Source: Treponema sp.
Lineage (GTDB): Bacteria; Spirochaetota; Spirochaetia; Treponematales; Breznakiellaceae
Length of the DNA: 38,575 nucleotides
Assembly (NCBI GenBank): GCA_009782955.1
Contig: WRIB01000026.1
Span: forward strand, 1-38,575
Reading direction: 5' to 3'
The notes under the pieces were generated by a model. It made no database searches and was not told the origin of the DNA. It saw only the letters and a program-made list of their open reading frames with translations. Position numbers and translations under genes: made by a program. This document shows, piece after piece, positions 6,539 to 15,081 of this stretch (its first letter is position 1; every line of letters starts with the position of its first letter).

Positions 6539-6891
6539 TGCAGATTTCCCCCAGTAGCGCCAACAATAAATGCCGCTCCCAATGCTAACAAGGTTCCCAG
6601 GGCTATGATCATGATATAGCCTGCAATACCAAACAAAAGGACGGGTTGGCGTTTCCTTACGATGTAAAACAGATCCAGGATAATGCCGTAGACCGAAGAA
6701 ATAATCAACAGCAGCGACAGAATAAGGCAAATACGAACCAGCGTAAGCAGAGTATCATCGGAGATCTTTTGATATGAGCCTGCAATATAGAGAATTACTG
6801 TTATCAGATTAAGGATAAGTATTGCCCATGTAGTCCATTTTATCAGTTTTCCCAAAAGCGGTTTGGCATCACGCTGCAAAATACCGCTCAT
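6535..6891 (-). CDS. Small integral membrane protein, unknown
   Basis: A 118-residue protein with three predicted membrane helices: TTWAILILNLITVILYIAG, LTLVRICLILSLLLIISSVYG and LLFGIAGYIMIIALGTLLALG. Short basic loops (VRKRQP) separate them. I do not recognise a family. The start at 6891 is preferred because AGGAG lies ten bases upstream; the longer ATG at 6942 has no ribosome site and would run into the divergent gene's start region. It overlaps aroH at its 3' end, so the two form an operon. Confidence 0.7.
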   Translation of the reverse strand: MSGILQRDAKPLLGKLIKWTTWAILILNLITVILYIAGSYQKISDDTLLTLVRICLILSLLLIISSVYGIILDLFYIVRKRQPVLLFGIAGYIMIIALGTLLALGAAFIVGATGGNLQ

Positions 6892-6962
6892 AAATGCTTT
6901 ACTCCTGGATTTTTTTTGTACGGTTGTTAAATTCCGCTTCATGGAATATCATTGTACCAGAT

Positions 6963-7772
6963 ATGAAAAAGATCATCACCCTGATTATTCTTCTTGCAGC
7001 CGGCGGAACGGCATTCTATCTGGGTTGGGTTCAGTATTCCGTTCCTGTCGGGTCTTACGGGGTACTCCGTTCCAAAACCCATGGTACCGACAGCGAAATA
7101 ATCAGGGAAGGCAAATTCCGTTGGGTTTGGTATAAATTGATCCCCAATAATGTAACCATTGCTGTTTTTACCATTAAAGAAAATACAATTTTTCTGGATT
7201 TTTCCGGTGTCCTTCCTTCGGGGGATACATATTCAACACTTGCAGGGTTAAAAACCGATTTTTCCTATGGTTTTTCCGGTTCATTAAGCTATAAGCTCAA
7301 AGCCGAATCCCTGACTGCCCTGAGTGAACGCGAAAACCTGCTTTCCCAGGCAGAATTGGATGTATATCTTTCCCGGCTTTCCAAAGAAATTGATAACCAT
7401 GTAAAAGCCCTTCTATGGACCTATGGCGAAAACGAAAAGATCCTTAAAGAAGCGGGAGAAACGGGAACAATTGATGCATTGGAAAAATCGCTGGCCGCCA
7501 GTTATTCTGACATTGAAATCCTTAGCTGTACCGTTAATATCCTTCGTTTTCCTGACTTTGTACTATACAATGAAGTCCGCCAGCTTTACCGGGATTATTT
7601 AACGGCCCAGAGAATCGATTTACGCGGTACTATTGGACAAATTGCTTCGGAAAATATCGAAAACCGCCGGCGTATCGAAGAACTGACCGGTTATGGAGAA
7701 CTTCTTACAAAATACCCTGTTCTTATTCAATATTTGGCACTGGAAAGGGGAATATCGCAAAAAAATGATTGA
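6963..7772 (+). CDS. Membrane-anchored band-7/SPFH-like protein
   Basis: A 269-residue protein with one N-terminal membrane anchor (KKIITLIILLAAGGTAFYLG). Next comes VPVGSYGVLRSKTHGTDSEI followed by REGKFRWVWYKLIPNNVTIAVFTI, the layout of the start of a band-7 (SPFH) domain: 'VP.G..GV......G....I..G.HW..P'. The C-terminal part is helical and charged. SPFH proteins form oligomeric membrane scaffolds or protease partners; a role here is inference. Start chosen at 6963 because residues before it are not signal-like and would overlap the divergent gene. No Shine-Dalgarno is obvious. Confidence 0.6.
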   Translation: MKKIITLIILLAAGGTAFYLGWVQYSVPVGSYGVLRSKTHGTDSEIIREGKFRWVWYKLIPNNVTIAVFTIKENTIFLDFSGVLPSGDTYSTLAGLKTDFSYGFSGSLSYKLKAESLTALSERENLLSQAELDVYLSRLSKEIDNHVKALLWTYGENEKILKEAGETGTIDALEKSLAASYSDIEILSCTVNILRFPDFVLYNEVRQLYRDYLTAQRIDLRGTIGQIASENIENRRRIEELTGYGELLTKYPVLIQYLALERGISQKND

Positions 7773-7802
7773 AATTCTTAAAATGAGGTGTTGTCTTTAG
7801 TT

Positions 7803-8303
7803 GTGGATTATTTTTTTAATTTTGAAAAAATAGCGTATTTAAAAAATAATAAGCCGGACGGCTGTATTCTTTGCCGTCTATTGGATGGAGATCCGCAAAT
7901 AACCGATACAATTATTCATCGTAACGAAGATATCGCCGTATCTCTCAATTTATACCCATACAATCCGGGACACTGTCTGATTTTTCCCGTTCGTCATATA
8001 AAGGATATCAGGGATTTATCTGAAACGGAACGCCGTTCCCAGGATACCATGCTTGATAAAGTCCTTGGGGCGTTGGATGCCCTTTACAAGCCTTCAGGGT
8101 ACAATATTGGGTTTAATATGGGTCTTGAAGCAGGGGCTTCAATAGAACATATCCACCTCCATGTAATACCCCGCTACCCGCATGAACTGGGTATTGCAGA
8201 ACTATTGGGAGGCAAACGAGTCCTGGTAGAAGACCTCCGCAAATCCAAAGAAAGGCTTACGGAAGCTTTATCGGGCGATTCGAAAAGGCCGGGGAAGCAT
8301 TGA
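7803..8303 (+). CDS. HIT-family nucleotide hydrolase/transferase
   Basis: A histidine-triad protein of about 166 residues. DGCILCRLLDGDP is the N-terminal zinc/Cys segment (CxxC), AVSLNLYPYNPGHCLIFPVRHI the conserved middle, and IEHIHLHVIPR the catalytic histidine triad. It belongs to the branch related to Ap4A phosphorylase/hydrolases ('NLYPYN.GH'). It probably hydrolyses dinucleoside polyphosphates or nucleotidyl conjugates; exact substrate unknown. The start is uncertain: GTG at 7803 gives a family-like N-terminus (VDYFFNFEKI), while GTG at 7788 is closer to nothing that resembles a ribosome site. It follows the band-7-like gene by about 30 bases. Confidence 0.88.
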   Translation: MDYFFNFEKIAYLKNNKPDGCILCRLLDGDPQITDTIIHRNEDIAVSLNLYPYNPGHCLIFPVRHIKDIRDLSETERRSQDTMLDKVLGALDALYKPSGYNIGFNMGLEAGASIEHIHLHVIPRYPHELGIAELLGGKRVLVEDLRKSKERLTEALSGDSKRPGKH

Positions 8304-8334
8304 ATTAATACGACAGAAACGTTACAGTAGGATT

Positions 8335-9003
8335 ATGCGGCCAGAAAAATTATTGCGATTTGTATTTTTGTTGCTAATGCTTATGACAGTTCTGTTTCTC
8401 CATGCTCAGGACGCAGAAACCGACGAAGAGGACGAAGATGAAGGCGGAATAAATATAGAATCAGACTGGTCCAAAACGGTCAATCCCTATACCAGGGGGG
8501 ACCAGCTTTTCTGTATTAATTTAGGGTTAGTTCAACCTCTTTTTTTTGTGGAACAGGAAGAAGGATATTTGGATACCAATATGAACCTGGGAGGTTTAGG
8601 TTCCCTGGGATATATCTATTTTTTGGACGCTCATTGGTTTTTGGGCGGTGAGTTAAGCGGTATGTTTAGTTCAACCATAGATAAATCCATGTTTTATATT
8701 ATTCCTATTGGTTTTCGCGGGGGCTATCAATTTATTATTAATCGTTTTGAATTTCCTCTTTCTTTATTGATAGGCTTTGCCCCGCAATCCTATTCTGATC
8801 GGACATATTTTGGTTTTTTTGCAAAACCCGCCGCCGGAGCGTTTTTCCGGTTTAATACAGACTGGTCATTTGGTTTAAATACCAGCTTTTGGTGGGTTCC
8901 CCAATGGACAAGTAAAACAAGGGTTTTTTCTCAGCGTACCAGTGCAATTAATATCCACGGATTTTTCTGGGAATTCAGTTTGGGAGTCCGATACCATTTT
9001 TAA
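8335..9003 (+). CDS. Outer-membrane beta-barrel candidate
   Basis: A 222-residue exported protein. The signal peptide (to about FLHAQ) is followed by an acidic stretch (DAETDEEDEDEGG). The rest alternates hydrophobic and polar residues in short strands rich in Gly and aromatics (GYIYFLDAHWFLGGELSG, FGFFAKPAAGAFFRF) and ends in the strand FSLGVRYHF, with the C-terminal aromatic typical of barrel proteins. About eight strands fit an OmpW-like small barrel, as described for several treponemal proteins. AGGA lies just upstream of the ATG. It forms an operon with the lipoprotein at 9010, six bases on. Confidence 0.6.
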   Translation: MRPEKLLRFVFLLLMLMTVLFLHAQDAETDEEDEDEGGINIESDWSKTVNPYTRGDQLFCINLGLVQPLFFVEQEEGYLDTNMNLGGLGSLGYIYFLDAHWFLGGELSGMFSSTIDKSMFYIIPIGFRGGYQFIINRFEFPLSLLIGFAPQSYSDRTYFGFFAKPAAGAFFRFNTDWSFGLNTSFWWVPQWTSKTRVFSQRTSAINIHGFFWEFSLGVRYHF

Positions 9004-9009
9004 GGATTA

Positions 9010-10059
9010 ATGATGAAGCAAAACACTGTTTTTATTACAACTATTTTTCTTGTTTTTTTGCTGCCTGGTGTTTTGTTTATTGGCTGCGATCAGGAGCCGC
9101 TATTCTATGATGTCGCTCATGCATACCCCCCCATCGAACCGCGCATTAAAGGGGGCCCAAGCAAGATAGTTCAGTATCCTCCTGGAACCGGAAAGCTGTA
9201 TGTTACCAATGGAACAGTGTGGGAGTATACATCTTCCTGGAATCCTGTTTATCCGGAACCCCCGGTTAGAATAAGAGATATAGCAGCAATAACTACAGGG
9301 CTTTTTGCATTGGGTGATGATGGAAAAATTTATATGACAGATTCACCGGGTAGCAAGAATTGGACTCTATTTGGCGGAAGCAACGTCGAAAGTATTTTTG
9401 GCGCCGGCTCGATTCTTTTTGCTTGTTCTTTGACAGGTACACCGGGAACAAATAATGGATATACTATTGCTGCTAATGGGACAGCGTTAACCCCTAGTAC
9501 TGGAAAGTTAATGGGAGTAGCTGAGATTTCAGGCAGTGATCCGGTGCTTGGTACTTTGGGAACCGGAATGTATACTTACACCGGTGGTGGTTTATCAGGG
9601 CCTGATTATACTTATGGTATTAATATTATTGGTGTAACATCTGATGGTACAGATATTTACGTGGTTTCTTCATCAGGAATTCAGAGCTCCAAAGGGCTTA
9701 GTATAAGCAGCAATTTTAGCGGAGCCGTTGCACTTTGGAAAAATAAAACATCGCCGGAATTGATTCTTGCAGGAATGCAGCGCAGCAGTGGTTCTGTTGG
9801 ATATGGTTATCGTGAGATTATTATAACATCCGGAGGGATACAGGTTCCGGGAACTTCCGGAATTTCCAGTGTAGAATTTGGCACTCAATACATTTCTGCC
9901 ATAGGCAGGCATGTGGTTAACCATTTATGGGTTGTCGAGGGCAGTAATTCAGGGGATGATCAGTACAACCCAATTATTTTTGCATCTACAGCAAAGAACG
10001 GCCTTTGGTCCTATCGAAGAAGGGGCAATGAAGCTGCCCAATGGAACGGAGAAGACTAG
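9010..10059 (+). CDS. Lipoprotein, probably beta-propeller
   Basis: A 349-residue lipoprotein with lipobox LFIGC (Cys26). The body has recurring motifs of the kind seen in propeller blades (GKLYVTNGTVWEYTSSW, LFALGDDGKIYMTD, GTDIYVVSSSGIQSS), with Gly/Ser-rich loops and no catalytic motif. It is rich in Ser, Thr, Gly and Tyr. The start has AAGGATT just upstream and overlaps nothing. With the preceding barrel protein it may form an envelope pair; that is inference from spacing only. Confidence 0.6.
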   Translation: MMKQNTVFITTIFLVFLLPGVLFIGCDQEPLFYDVAHAYPPIEPRIKGGPSKIVQYPPGTGKLYVTNGTVWEYTSSWNPVYPEPPVRIRDIAAITTGLFALGDDGKIYMTDSPGSKNWTLFGGSNVESIFGAGSILFACSLTGTPGTNNGYTIAANGTALTPSTGKLMGVAEISGSDPVLGTLGTGMYTYTGGGLSGPDYTYGINIIGVTSDGTDIYVVSSSGIQSSKGLSISSNFSGAVALWKNKTSPELILAGMQRSSGSVGYGYREIIITSGGIQVPGTSGISSVEFGTQYISAIGRHVVNHLWVVEGSNSGDDQYNPIIFASTAKNGLWSYRRRGNEAAQWNGED

Positions 10060-10076
10060 TAACCTGTTGAACTTGT

Positions 10077-10201
10077 GGGCTTTATATGGGAGTTTGCGGA
10101 GTTTGCAAGGTGAAAAATACGAAAAAACGGAGTTTTTTCGTATTTTGATTATAGAAAAAGGCAAAGCCCGACAAACTCCCAGGAGTCTGACAGGCTCCTG
10201 G
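10077..10201 (+). other. Interleaved inverted repeats before rarA
   Basis: GGGCTTT (10077-10083) matches AAAGCCC (10163-10169), and GGGAGTTTG (10088-10096) matches CAAACTCCC (10172-10180). The two pairs cross rather than nest, with the terminator between them. A further hairpin CCAGGAG/CTCCTGG (10179-10185 with 10195-10201) ends ten bases before the rarA start and could affect its translation. Confidence 0.4.
10114..10146 (+). terminator. Strong terminator after the lipoprotein
   Basis: A perfect 15-base stem, AAAATACGAAAAAAC with its complement, around the loop GGA, ending in TATTTT. It lies about 55 bases after the stop at 10059 and can act in both directions. Confidence 0.8.
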
Positions 10202-10211
10202 AACAACAATA

Positions 10212-12527
10212 GTGGATGATTTATTTTCCGTTACAGTTGCGAAAACACCCGAAGGCCCTCTGGCGGACAGGATGCGTCCCCAAACACTTGACGAAGTAAT
10301 CGGGCAGGATCATATAGTTGGTCCGGGGCGGCTGCTTAGGCGTGCAATACAGGCAGACCGCCTTTCATCGGTTATTTTCTATGGCCCTCCCGGTACAGGC
10401 AAAACAAGCCTTGCCAGGGTAATTGCCAACACAACCAAAAGCGCCTTTGAAAGCCTTAATGCTGTCCTGTCCGGCGTTAAGGATATACGGGAGGCCATCG
10501 ATCGTTCCGATGAAAGGCGGCGGCTCTATGGCAGGCGTACCATACTTTTTGTGGACGAAGTCCATCGCTGGAATAAAGCCCAGCAGGATGCCCTGCTTCC
10601 CTGGGTGGAAAACGGTACTGTAATTCTTGTAGGTGCAACCACAGAAAATCCTTTTTTTGAAGTTAACAGGGCGCTTGTAAGCCGGAGCAGGATTTTCCAG
10701 CTTAAAAGTCTTGCTGCAGAAGACCTCCTAAAGGCTGCCGAACACTGTCTCGCCGACAGTGTTCGGGGTTACGGGAAATGGCGTATCCGTTTTGAAGAAG
10801 GCGCATTGGAACACCTCCTTGAAACTTCAAGCGGTGATGCCCGCAGCCTTCTGAATGCCCTGGAACTTGCTATCGAGACAAACGCTAACTGGTCGCCGCC
10901 GGTACACTCCGCAGACCGAACGAACGCAAGTGAAGATTCCCCTTCGGCAAATCCAGAAATTTTTATAACTATGGAAGCCGCCGAAGAAAGCATACAAAAA
11001 CGTGCGGTACTCTATGATCGGGACGGGGATTATCACTTTGATACGATCAGCGCCTTCATTAAAAGCGTCCGGGGAAGCGATCCTGATGCTGCCCTGTATT
11101 GGCTTGCAAAAATGGTCAGAGCCGGAGAAGACCCTTCATTCCTTTTCCGGCGTATGATCATCCTGGCCAGTGAAGATGTCGGTCTTGCAGATCCCCATGC
11201 TATCGAAGTTGTAATTGCATGCGCTGAAGCATTCGACAGAATTGGTTTTCCGGAAGGGAATTTTCCCCTGGCCCATGCATGTCTTTACCTGGCTACAGCC
11301 CCCAAGTCCAACAGCACAATGGCTTTTTTTGATGCCCTCAAGGAAGTAGATCGGGAAGATGCGGAAATTCCTAATCAACTGAGGGATCCAAGCCGGGATG
11401 CGGAAGGTTTCGGCCATGGCAAAGGATACATCTATCCCCATGCATATCGGGATCACTGGGCAGCTCAGCAATATTTACCAACAGCCCTTCGGGGCAAAAC
11501 CTTTTACATGCCTTCATCCATAGGTTATGAAGCAAAAATCCGCAATGAAGTAATCCGCAAAAGGGAGCTTCAGGCGGCTATTATTCTGGGTGAAAGTGAA
11601 GAAGTTTCTGTATTAACCAGAGCGGCAGACAGCGAACTCCTTAGCTGGTCCCCTTCCGCCAAAGGAAAAGAAGGATGGTTTAAACGGCTCGAATCCAGTC
11701 GAAGCGCCCTGCTCCTTTCTGATCGGGACATTATTCTTGATAATTGCGAATTAAAACGTCACAGCCGTATATTCATTTCCAGAGCAGACGATGGCCTTCT
11801 TCTCTGGGAAAGCCTCCGTCGCGTACCGGAAGGACTCTGCGCTGCAATTGTTTCTTCCCAAAATGCAAAAGAAGCGCTGGAACGTTTTGCAGATGTGCTG
11901 GATGTTGTTGAAAAACCCATAATAGTTCCATCAAGTACTATTTTGCCAAACCCAACAGAGGCGGAAACGCTTTTCGGTACACAGGTATTTGATGCTATTG
12001 CCCTCAGAGAGCCGTTCAGGCGAGGTATCAATGCTTCACAGGAAATGTTTGACGCACTGGCGGAACAAGCCGCTGTATTGCTTGAAAAGGGTGGTCTTCT
12101 CGCCCTTCTTGCTTCACCTCCGATCCTTGGGGAACGCATTTCCCGAATTCTGCAATACAACAACCCGCCGGTAGTTGCTAAATTAAAAGGGCATGCAACA
12201 AAACTTCTTGAAGCTCTGAAAAAAGCTGAAATCTCGTTCTTTAACGACCCTGCCTGGTCATGGACAGGAAGAATGCTTGAAAAAGCCTTTACCGGTAAGG
12301 GATTTACAATAAAAACTACAATTCTTGACCGTAAAGAAGAGCGGTTCATTACCGAAAAAGATTTGGATAAATGGTTTAATGTGGAAAAATCCGCTTGGGG
12401 GAAAACTATGCAAGCGGCATTGGGTGAGGGTTTCATCCAACTTCGGGATTTGCTTTTGGGTCAAATACAACAAGGGCCGGTGCTTTGGCACTGGAAAAGT
12501 CTACTTTTTAAGACACGCCGAAGTTGA
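10212..12527 (+). CDS. rarA: RarA/MgsA AAA ATPase fused to a long C-terminal domain
   Basis: A 771-residue protein. Residues 1 to about 450 are RarA (MgsA/WRNIP1), an AAA+ ATPase acting at stalled replication forks: Walker A GPPGTGKT (58-65), Walker B ILFVDEVHR (111-119), sensor GATTENPFF, the C-terminal helical part FIKSVRGSDPDAALYWLAKM and GKGYIYPHAY. Ordinary RarA stops near residue 440. Here about 320 more residues follow, with Rossmann-like alternation (RSALLLSDRDIILDNC, GLCAAIVSSQ, FDAIALREPF, AAVLLEKGGLLALLASPP), suggesting a methyltransferase-like fold without an obvious SAM motif. Similar RarA fusions are known in cyanobacteria. The GTG start at 10212 has no clear ribosome site. Confidence 0.9.
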   Translation: MDDLFSVTVAKTPEGPLADRMRPQTLDEVIGQDHIVGPGRLLRRAIQADRLSSVIFYGPPGTGKTSLARVIANTTKSAFESLNAVLSGVKDIREAIDRSDERRRLYGRRTILFVDEVHRWNKAQQDALLPWVENGTVILVGATTENPFFEVNRALVSRSRIFQLKSLAAEDLLKAAEHCLADSVRGYGKWRIRFEEGALEHLLETSSGDARSLLNALELAIETNANWSPPVHSADRTNASEDSPSANPEIFITMEAAEESIQKRAVLYDRDGDYHFDTISAFIKSVRGSDPDAALYWLAKMVRAGEDPSFLFRRMIILASEDVGLADPHAIEVVIACAEAFDRIGFPEGNFPLAHACLYLATAPKSNSTMAFFDALKEVDREDAEIPNQLRDPSRDAEGFGHGKGYIYPHAYRDHWAAQQYLPTALRGKTFYMPSSIGYEAKIRNEVIRKRELQAAIILGESEEVSVLTRAADSELLSWSPSAKGKEGWFKRLESSRSALLLSDRDIILDNCELKRHSRIFISRADDGLLLWESLRRVPEGLCAAIVSSQNAKEALERFADVLDVVEKPIIVPSSTILPNPTEAETLFGTQVFDAIALREPFRRGINASQEMFDALAEQAAVLLEKGGLLALLASPPILGERISRILQYNNPPVVAKLKGHATKLLEALKKAEISFFNDPAWSWTGRMLEKAFTGKGFTIKTTILDRKEERFITEKDLDKWFNVEKSAWGKTMQAALGEGFIQLRDLLLGQIQQGPVLWHWKSLLFKTRRS

Positions 12528-12659
12528 TTTTTAACACTTCATACTGTATGAATTTTAATACAAAATAATTAATGTCTATTTGTTTATTTTGTTGATAAAA
12601 ATCCGTGTAATACCCCTGGTCAACTAATCGAAAATTTCATAAAAAATTGAAATTTCCTC

Positions 12660-12687
12660 TAAAGTCTAAAGGGAATTCTGCCGATAA
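12660..12687 (+). promoter_or_regulatory. Sigma-28 (FliA) promoter of the first flaB
   Basis: TAAAGTCT (12660-12667), a 12-base spacer, then GCCGATAA (12680-12687). The -10 is a perfect match to the enterobacterial sigma-28 consensus and the -35 matches seven of eight; the spacer is one base longer than the usual 11. Transcription would start near 12694, giving a leader of about 137 bases. That leader has an early hairpin (CTTTCCGC 12705-12712 with GCGGAAGG 12719-12726). The rest of 12528-12659 is AT-rich with no gene. Confidence 0.85.
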
Positions 12688-12789
12688 TAGAACTGGATTA
12701 AAGTCTTTCCGCCCTGCCGCGGAAGGGGTTGCAGGCTTATTCTTGTTGTCCTTACAAGTATCGGCCTTCGGGGAAAGAACTTAAGCCGG

Positions 12790-12827
12790 GAAGACAAGGA
12801 TGTCTTCTATGACAGTTCAAGGAGGAT
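12790..12827 (+). promoter_or_regulatory. Dual CsrA target in the first flaB leader
   Basis: GAAGAC (12790-12795) and GTCTTC (12802-12807) form a six-base stem presenting the loop AAGGAT. The hairpin contains ACAAGGATGT, matching the CsrA consensus core ACARGGAUGU. A second GGA lies in the Shine-Dalgarno CAAGGAGGAT (12818-12827). This two-site layout, one upstream hairpin and one over the ribosome site, is how CsrA represses hag translation in Bacillus. Assignment is by sequence only. Confidence 0.7.
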
Positions 12828-12830
12828 GAT

Positions 12831-13691
12831 ATGATCATCAACCACAACCTCAGCGCAATGTTCGCTGAACGGTCTCTCAAGGTTACCAACGAGAGTCTCA
12901 CCAAAAACATGGAAAAACTCGCTTCGGGTCTTCGCATTAATCGTGCGGGCGACGATGCATCTGGCCTTGCAGTTTCTGAAAAACTGCGCAGCCAGATTCG
13001 GGGCCTTAACATGGCTTCGATGAACGCCACAAACGGGATTTCCTTTATTCAGGTAACTGAAGGATATCTTCAGGAAACCCAGGATATTATCCAGAGGATA
13101 AGGGAACTCGCAGTTCAGGCGGCAAACGGCATCTATTCCGAAGAGGACCGGCTGTACATCCAGGTTGAAGTCTCCCAGTTGGTGGACGAAGTCGACCGTA
13201 TTGCAAGTCATGCCCAGTTTAACGGCATGAATATGCTTACCGGCCGTTTTGCCCGGGCTAACGGGGACAACGTAGTAACCGGATCCATGTGGCTCCATAT
13301 CGGCGCAAATATGGATCAGCGGAAACAGGTTTTTATCGGTACAATGACTGCCGGAGCTTTGGGAATGAGGAATTCAAACGATAATTCCTTCCTTACCATT
13401 CAAACCCCCGACGATGCCAACCGGTCTATTGGCGTTCTGGACGAAGCCCTTAAACTTATTAACAAGCAGCGGGCAGATCTGGGAGCCTACCAGAACCGGC
13501 TTGAACATGCGGTAAGGGGTCTGGATATCGGCGCCGAAAACATGCAAGCTGCGGAATCCCGGATTAGGGATACCAACATGGCCAGTCAGACCGTCAAATA
13601 TGTGACGGATCAGATTCTGATTAGCTCAGGAACCGCAATGCTGGCTCAGGCGAACCAGCGAGCAAGTTCGGTCTTGCAACTTTTACAATAG
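12831..13691 (+). CDS. flaB: Flagellin FlaB, core of the periplasmic flagellar filament
   Basis: A 286-residue flagellin. The N-terminal D0/D1 region ([20 protein letters not shown], then [27 protein letters not shown]) and the C-terminal region ([35 protein letters not shown]) are the conserved filament-packing helices. The central part is short, as in spirochaetal FlaB. There is no signal peptide, so it leaves by the flagellar export system, unlike FlaA. The AAGGAGG ribosome site is strong. It comes first in the cluster, under a sigma-28 promoter, with CsrA-type sites in the leader. It is very similar to the second FlaB; the middle segments differ most. Confidence 0.97.
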   Translation: MIINHNLSAMFAERSLKVTNESLTKNMEKLASGLRINRAGDDASGLAVSEKLRSQIRGLNMASMNATNGISFIQVTEGYLQETQDIIQRIRELAVQAANGIYSEEDRLYIQVEVSQLVDEVDRIASHAQFNGMNMLTGRFARANGDNVVTGSMWLHIGANMDQRKQVFIGTMTAGALGMRNSNDNSFLTIQTPDDANRSIGVLDEALKLINKQRADLGAYQNRLEHAVRGLDIGAENMQAAESRIRDTNMASQTVKYVTDQILISSGTAMLAQANQRASSVLQLLQ

Positions 13692-13713
13692 TAGTTTATA
13701 TTGTAAGTTGAGG

Positions 13714-13763
13714 GGAAAGCGATCTCAAAGGTCTCAATTATATTGGGGCCTTTGAGCCGTTTC
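13714..13763 (+). terminator. Long stem-loop after the first flaB
   Basis: CTCAAAGG (13724-13731) pairs with CCTTTGAG (13749-13756). The stem continues inward through wobble pairs to a three-base loop and outward through GGAAA/TTTCC. No T-run follows, so it may stabilise the flaB mRNA 3' end instead of terminating. The remainder of 13692-14028 also has a hairpin AGGATCG/CGATCCT (13940-13956) but no convincing gene or sigma-28 promoter. Confidence 0.45.
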
Positions 13764-13982
13764 CTTAAAATTGCCAGGCAACGACCCTATGGTTTGTTGA
13801 AGGTTGGCTATGTTCTTTGAAAAACACCCGGATTTCCGGTTTACGGAAATCACATGAGGGAACTTACGGCGGCTCGGATCTGATTAGCGGAGGGGACTAT
13901 TCTTTTCGCAATCAGTTTCGTTCTGTTCAGAGCAGGGGCAGGATCGGCGCGATCCTTCTGTCTCTGTTTCCCGTATGGAACG

Positions 13983-14022
13983 GCTTCGGCAAGGATTGCC
14001 GAAGCTAACAACTCATGGAGGG
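13983..14022 (+). promoter_or_regulatory. Dual CsrA target in the second flaB leader
   Basis: GCTTCGGCA (13983-13991) pairs perfectly with TGCCGAAGC (13997-14005), leaving the loop AGGAT. A second GGA is in the Shine-Dalgarno GGAGGG (14017-14022). The stem sequence differs entirely from that before the first flaB, but the loop is the same, and the distance from hairpin end to ATG is the same: 23 intervening bases in both. Confidence 0.7.
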
Positions 14023-14028
14023 TTATGT

Positions 14029-14883
14029 ATGATTATTAATCACAATATGAGCGCCATGTATGCAGATCGCCAATTGGGGATTACCAATCTCGATGTAGCA
14101 AAGAGTATGGAAAAACTCAGCTCCGGGATGAAGATCAACCGGGCGGGCGATGATGCTTCCGGACTTGCTGTTTCCGAAAAACTTCGGAGTCAAATCCGGG
14201 GACTTAATCAGGCAGAGCGCAATATCCAGAACGGTGTATCATTTATCCAGGCAACCGAAGGTTATCTTCAGGAAACCCAGGATATTCTGCACCGCCTCCG
14301 GGAACTTTCGGTACAGTCTGCTAACGGCATCTATTCCGATGAAGACCGCATGCAGATTCAGGTTGAAGTTTCCCAGTTGGTCGATGAAATCAACCGTATC
14401 GCGAGCCATGCTCAGTTTAACGGTATGAACATGCTGACCGGTGCTTTTGCACGTGAATCCGCCGTTAACCGGGTTATGCAGTTCCAGGTTGGCGCCAATA
14501 TGGACCAGAACAAACAGGTCTTTATCGGTACCATGACCGCTTCTGCGCTTGGATTGGGTACTGCTCAGGGCGAAGCCGGAATAGTTTCCATTGCGACCCC
14601 GGAAGAAGCCAATCAGACCATTGGTATGGTGGATGAGGCGCTCAAACTGATATCCAAGCAGCGGGCGGATCTGGGCGCTTACCAGAACCGTTTTGAAATG
14701 GCTGCCAAAGGCGTTGCTATTGCTTCAGAAAATCTACAGGCTGCCGAATCCCGGATTCGGGATACCAACATGGCTTCAGAGATTGTGTCCTATACAAAGG
14801 ATTCCATTCTGAACCAGGCAGGAACCGCAATGCTGGCCCAGGCCAATACCAGGACCCAATCGGTACTGCAGCTGCTCGGTTAA
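14029..14883 (+). CDS. flaB: Flagellin FlaB, second copy
   Basis: A 284-residue core flagellin, closely similar to its upstream neighbour in both conserved ends ([40 protein letters not shown]). The true start is the ATG at 14029 behind GGAGGG; an in-frame upstream ATG at 13975 lies within the CsrA-type leader hairpin region and would add 18 non-flagellin residues. By position after the first flaB and before flaG/fliD it corresponds to flaB3 in T. pallidum, from memory. Export is by the flagellar type III system and assembly is in the periplasm. No separate promoter is obvious, so it may depend on read-through or an unrecognised promoter in the 337-base gap. Confidence 0.96.
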   Translation: MIINHNMSAMYADRQLGITNLDVAKSMEKLSSGMKINRAGDDASGLAVSEKLRSQIRGLNQAERNIQNGVSFIQATEGYLQETQDILHRLRELSVQSANGIYSDEDRMQIQVEVSQLVDEINRIASHAQFNGMNMLTGAFARESAVNRVMQFQVGANMDQNKQVFIGTMTASALGLGTAQGEAGIVSIATPEEANQTIGMVDEALKLISKQRADLGAYQNRFEMAAKGVAIASENLQAAESRIRDTNMASEIVSYTKDSILNQAGTAMLAQANTRTQSVLQLLG

Positions 14884-14963
14884 GTTTAACTTATCAAGAG
14901 ACTTCTGGACGTTGTCTTTTGAGAATCATCTTGCTTTTCCATAACGAATTTTCATTGTTAATT

Positions 14964-15004
14964 GAAGAAGGGGGAAGTTCGCGCCCTTCCCTGCTTCTTT
15001 CTTG
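14964..15004 (+). terminator. Terminator after the second flaB
   Basis: The arm GAAGAAGGGGGAAG pairs with CCTTCCCTGCTTCTT around a short loop, followed by TTCTTG, about 80 bases past the stop. It separates the flagellin units from flaG-fliD. The remaining part of 14884-15081 has a possible -10 (TATGAT, 15042-15047) but no matching -35 and no sigma-28 box. Confidence 0.6.
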
Positions 15005-15081
15005 ATGATATGTTTCTGTCCTGGAATCTTATCTGCAAAGGTATGATAGTTCATGGGTAGAAATACACACGGAGGTGAAAT

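Noticed and set aside
11759..12436. A 225-codon minus-strand open frame
   Set aside because: It is antisense to the RarA C-terminal extension, which continues the rarA frame without a break; the Ser/Arg-rich product is typical of a shadow.
13817..14008. A 63-codon open frame between the two flaB genes
   Set aside because: There is no ribosome site, and it covers the second flaB leader hairpin; the base pattern there is explained by RNA structure.
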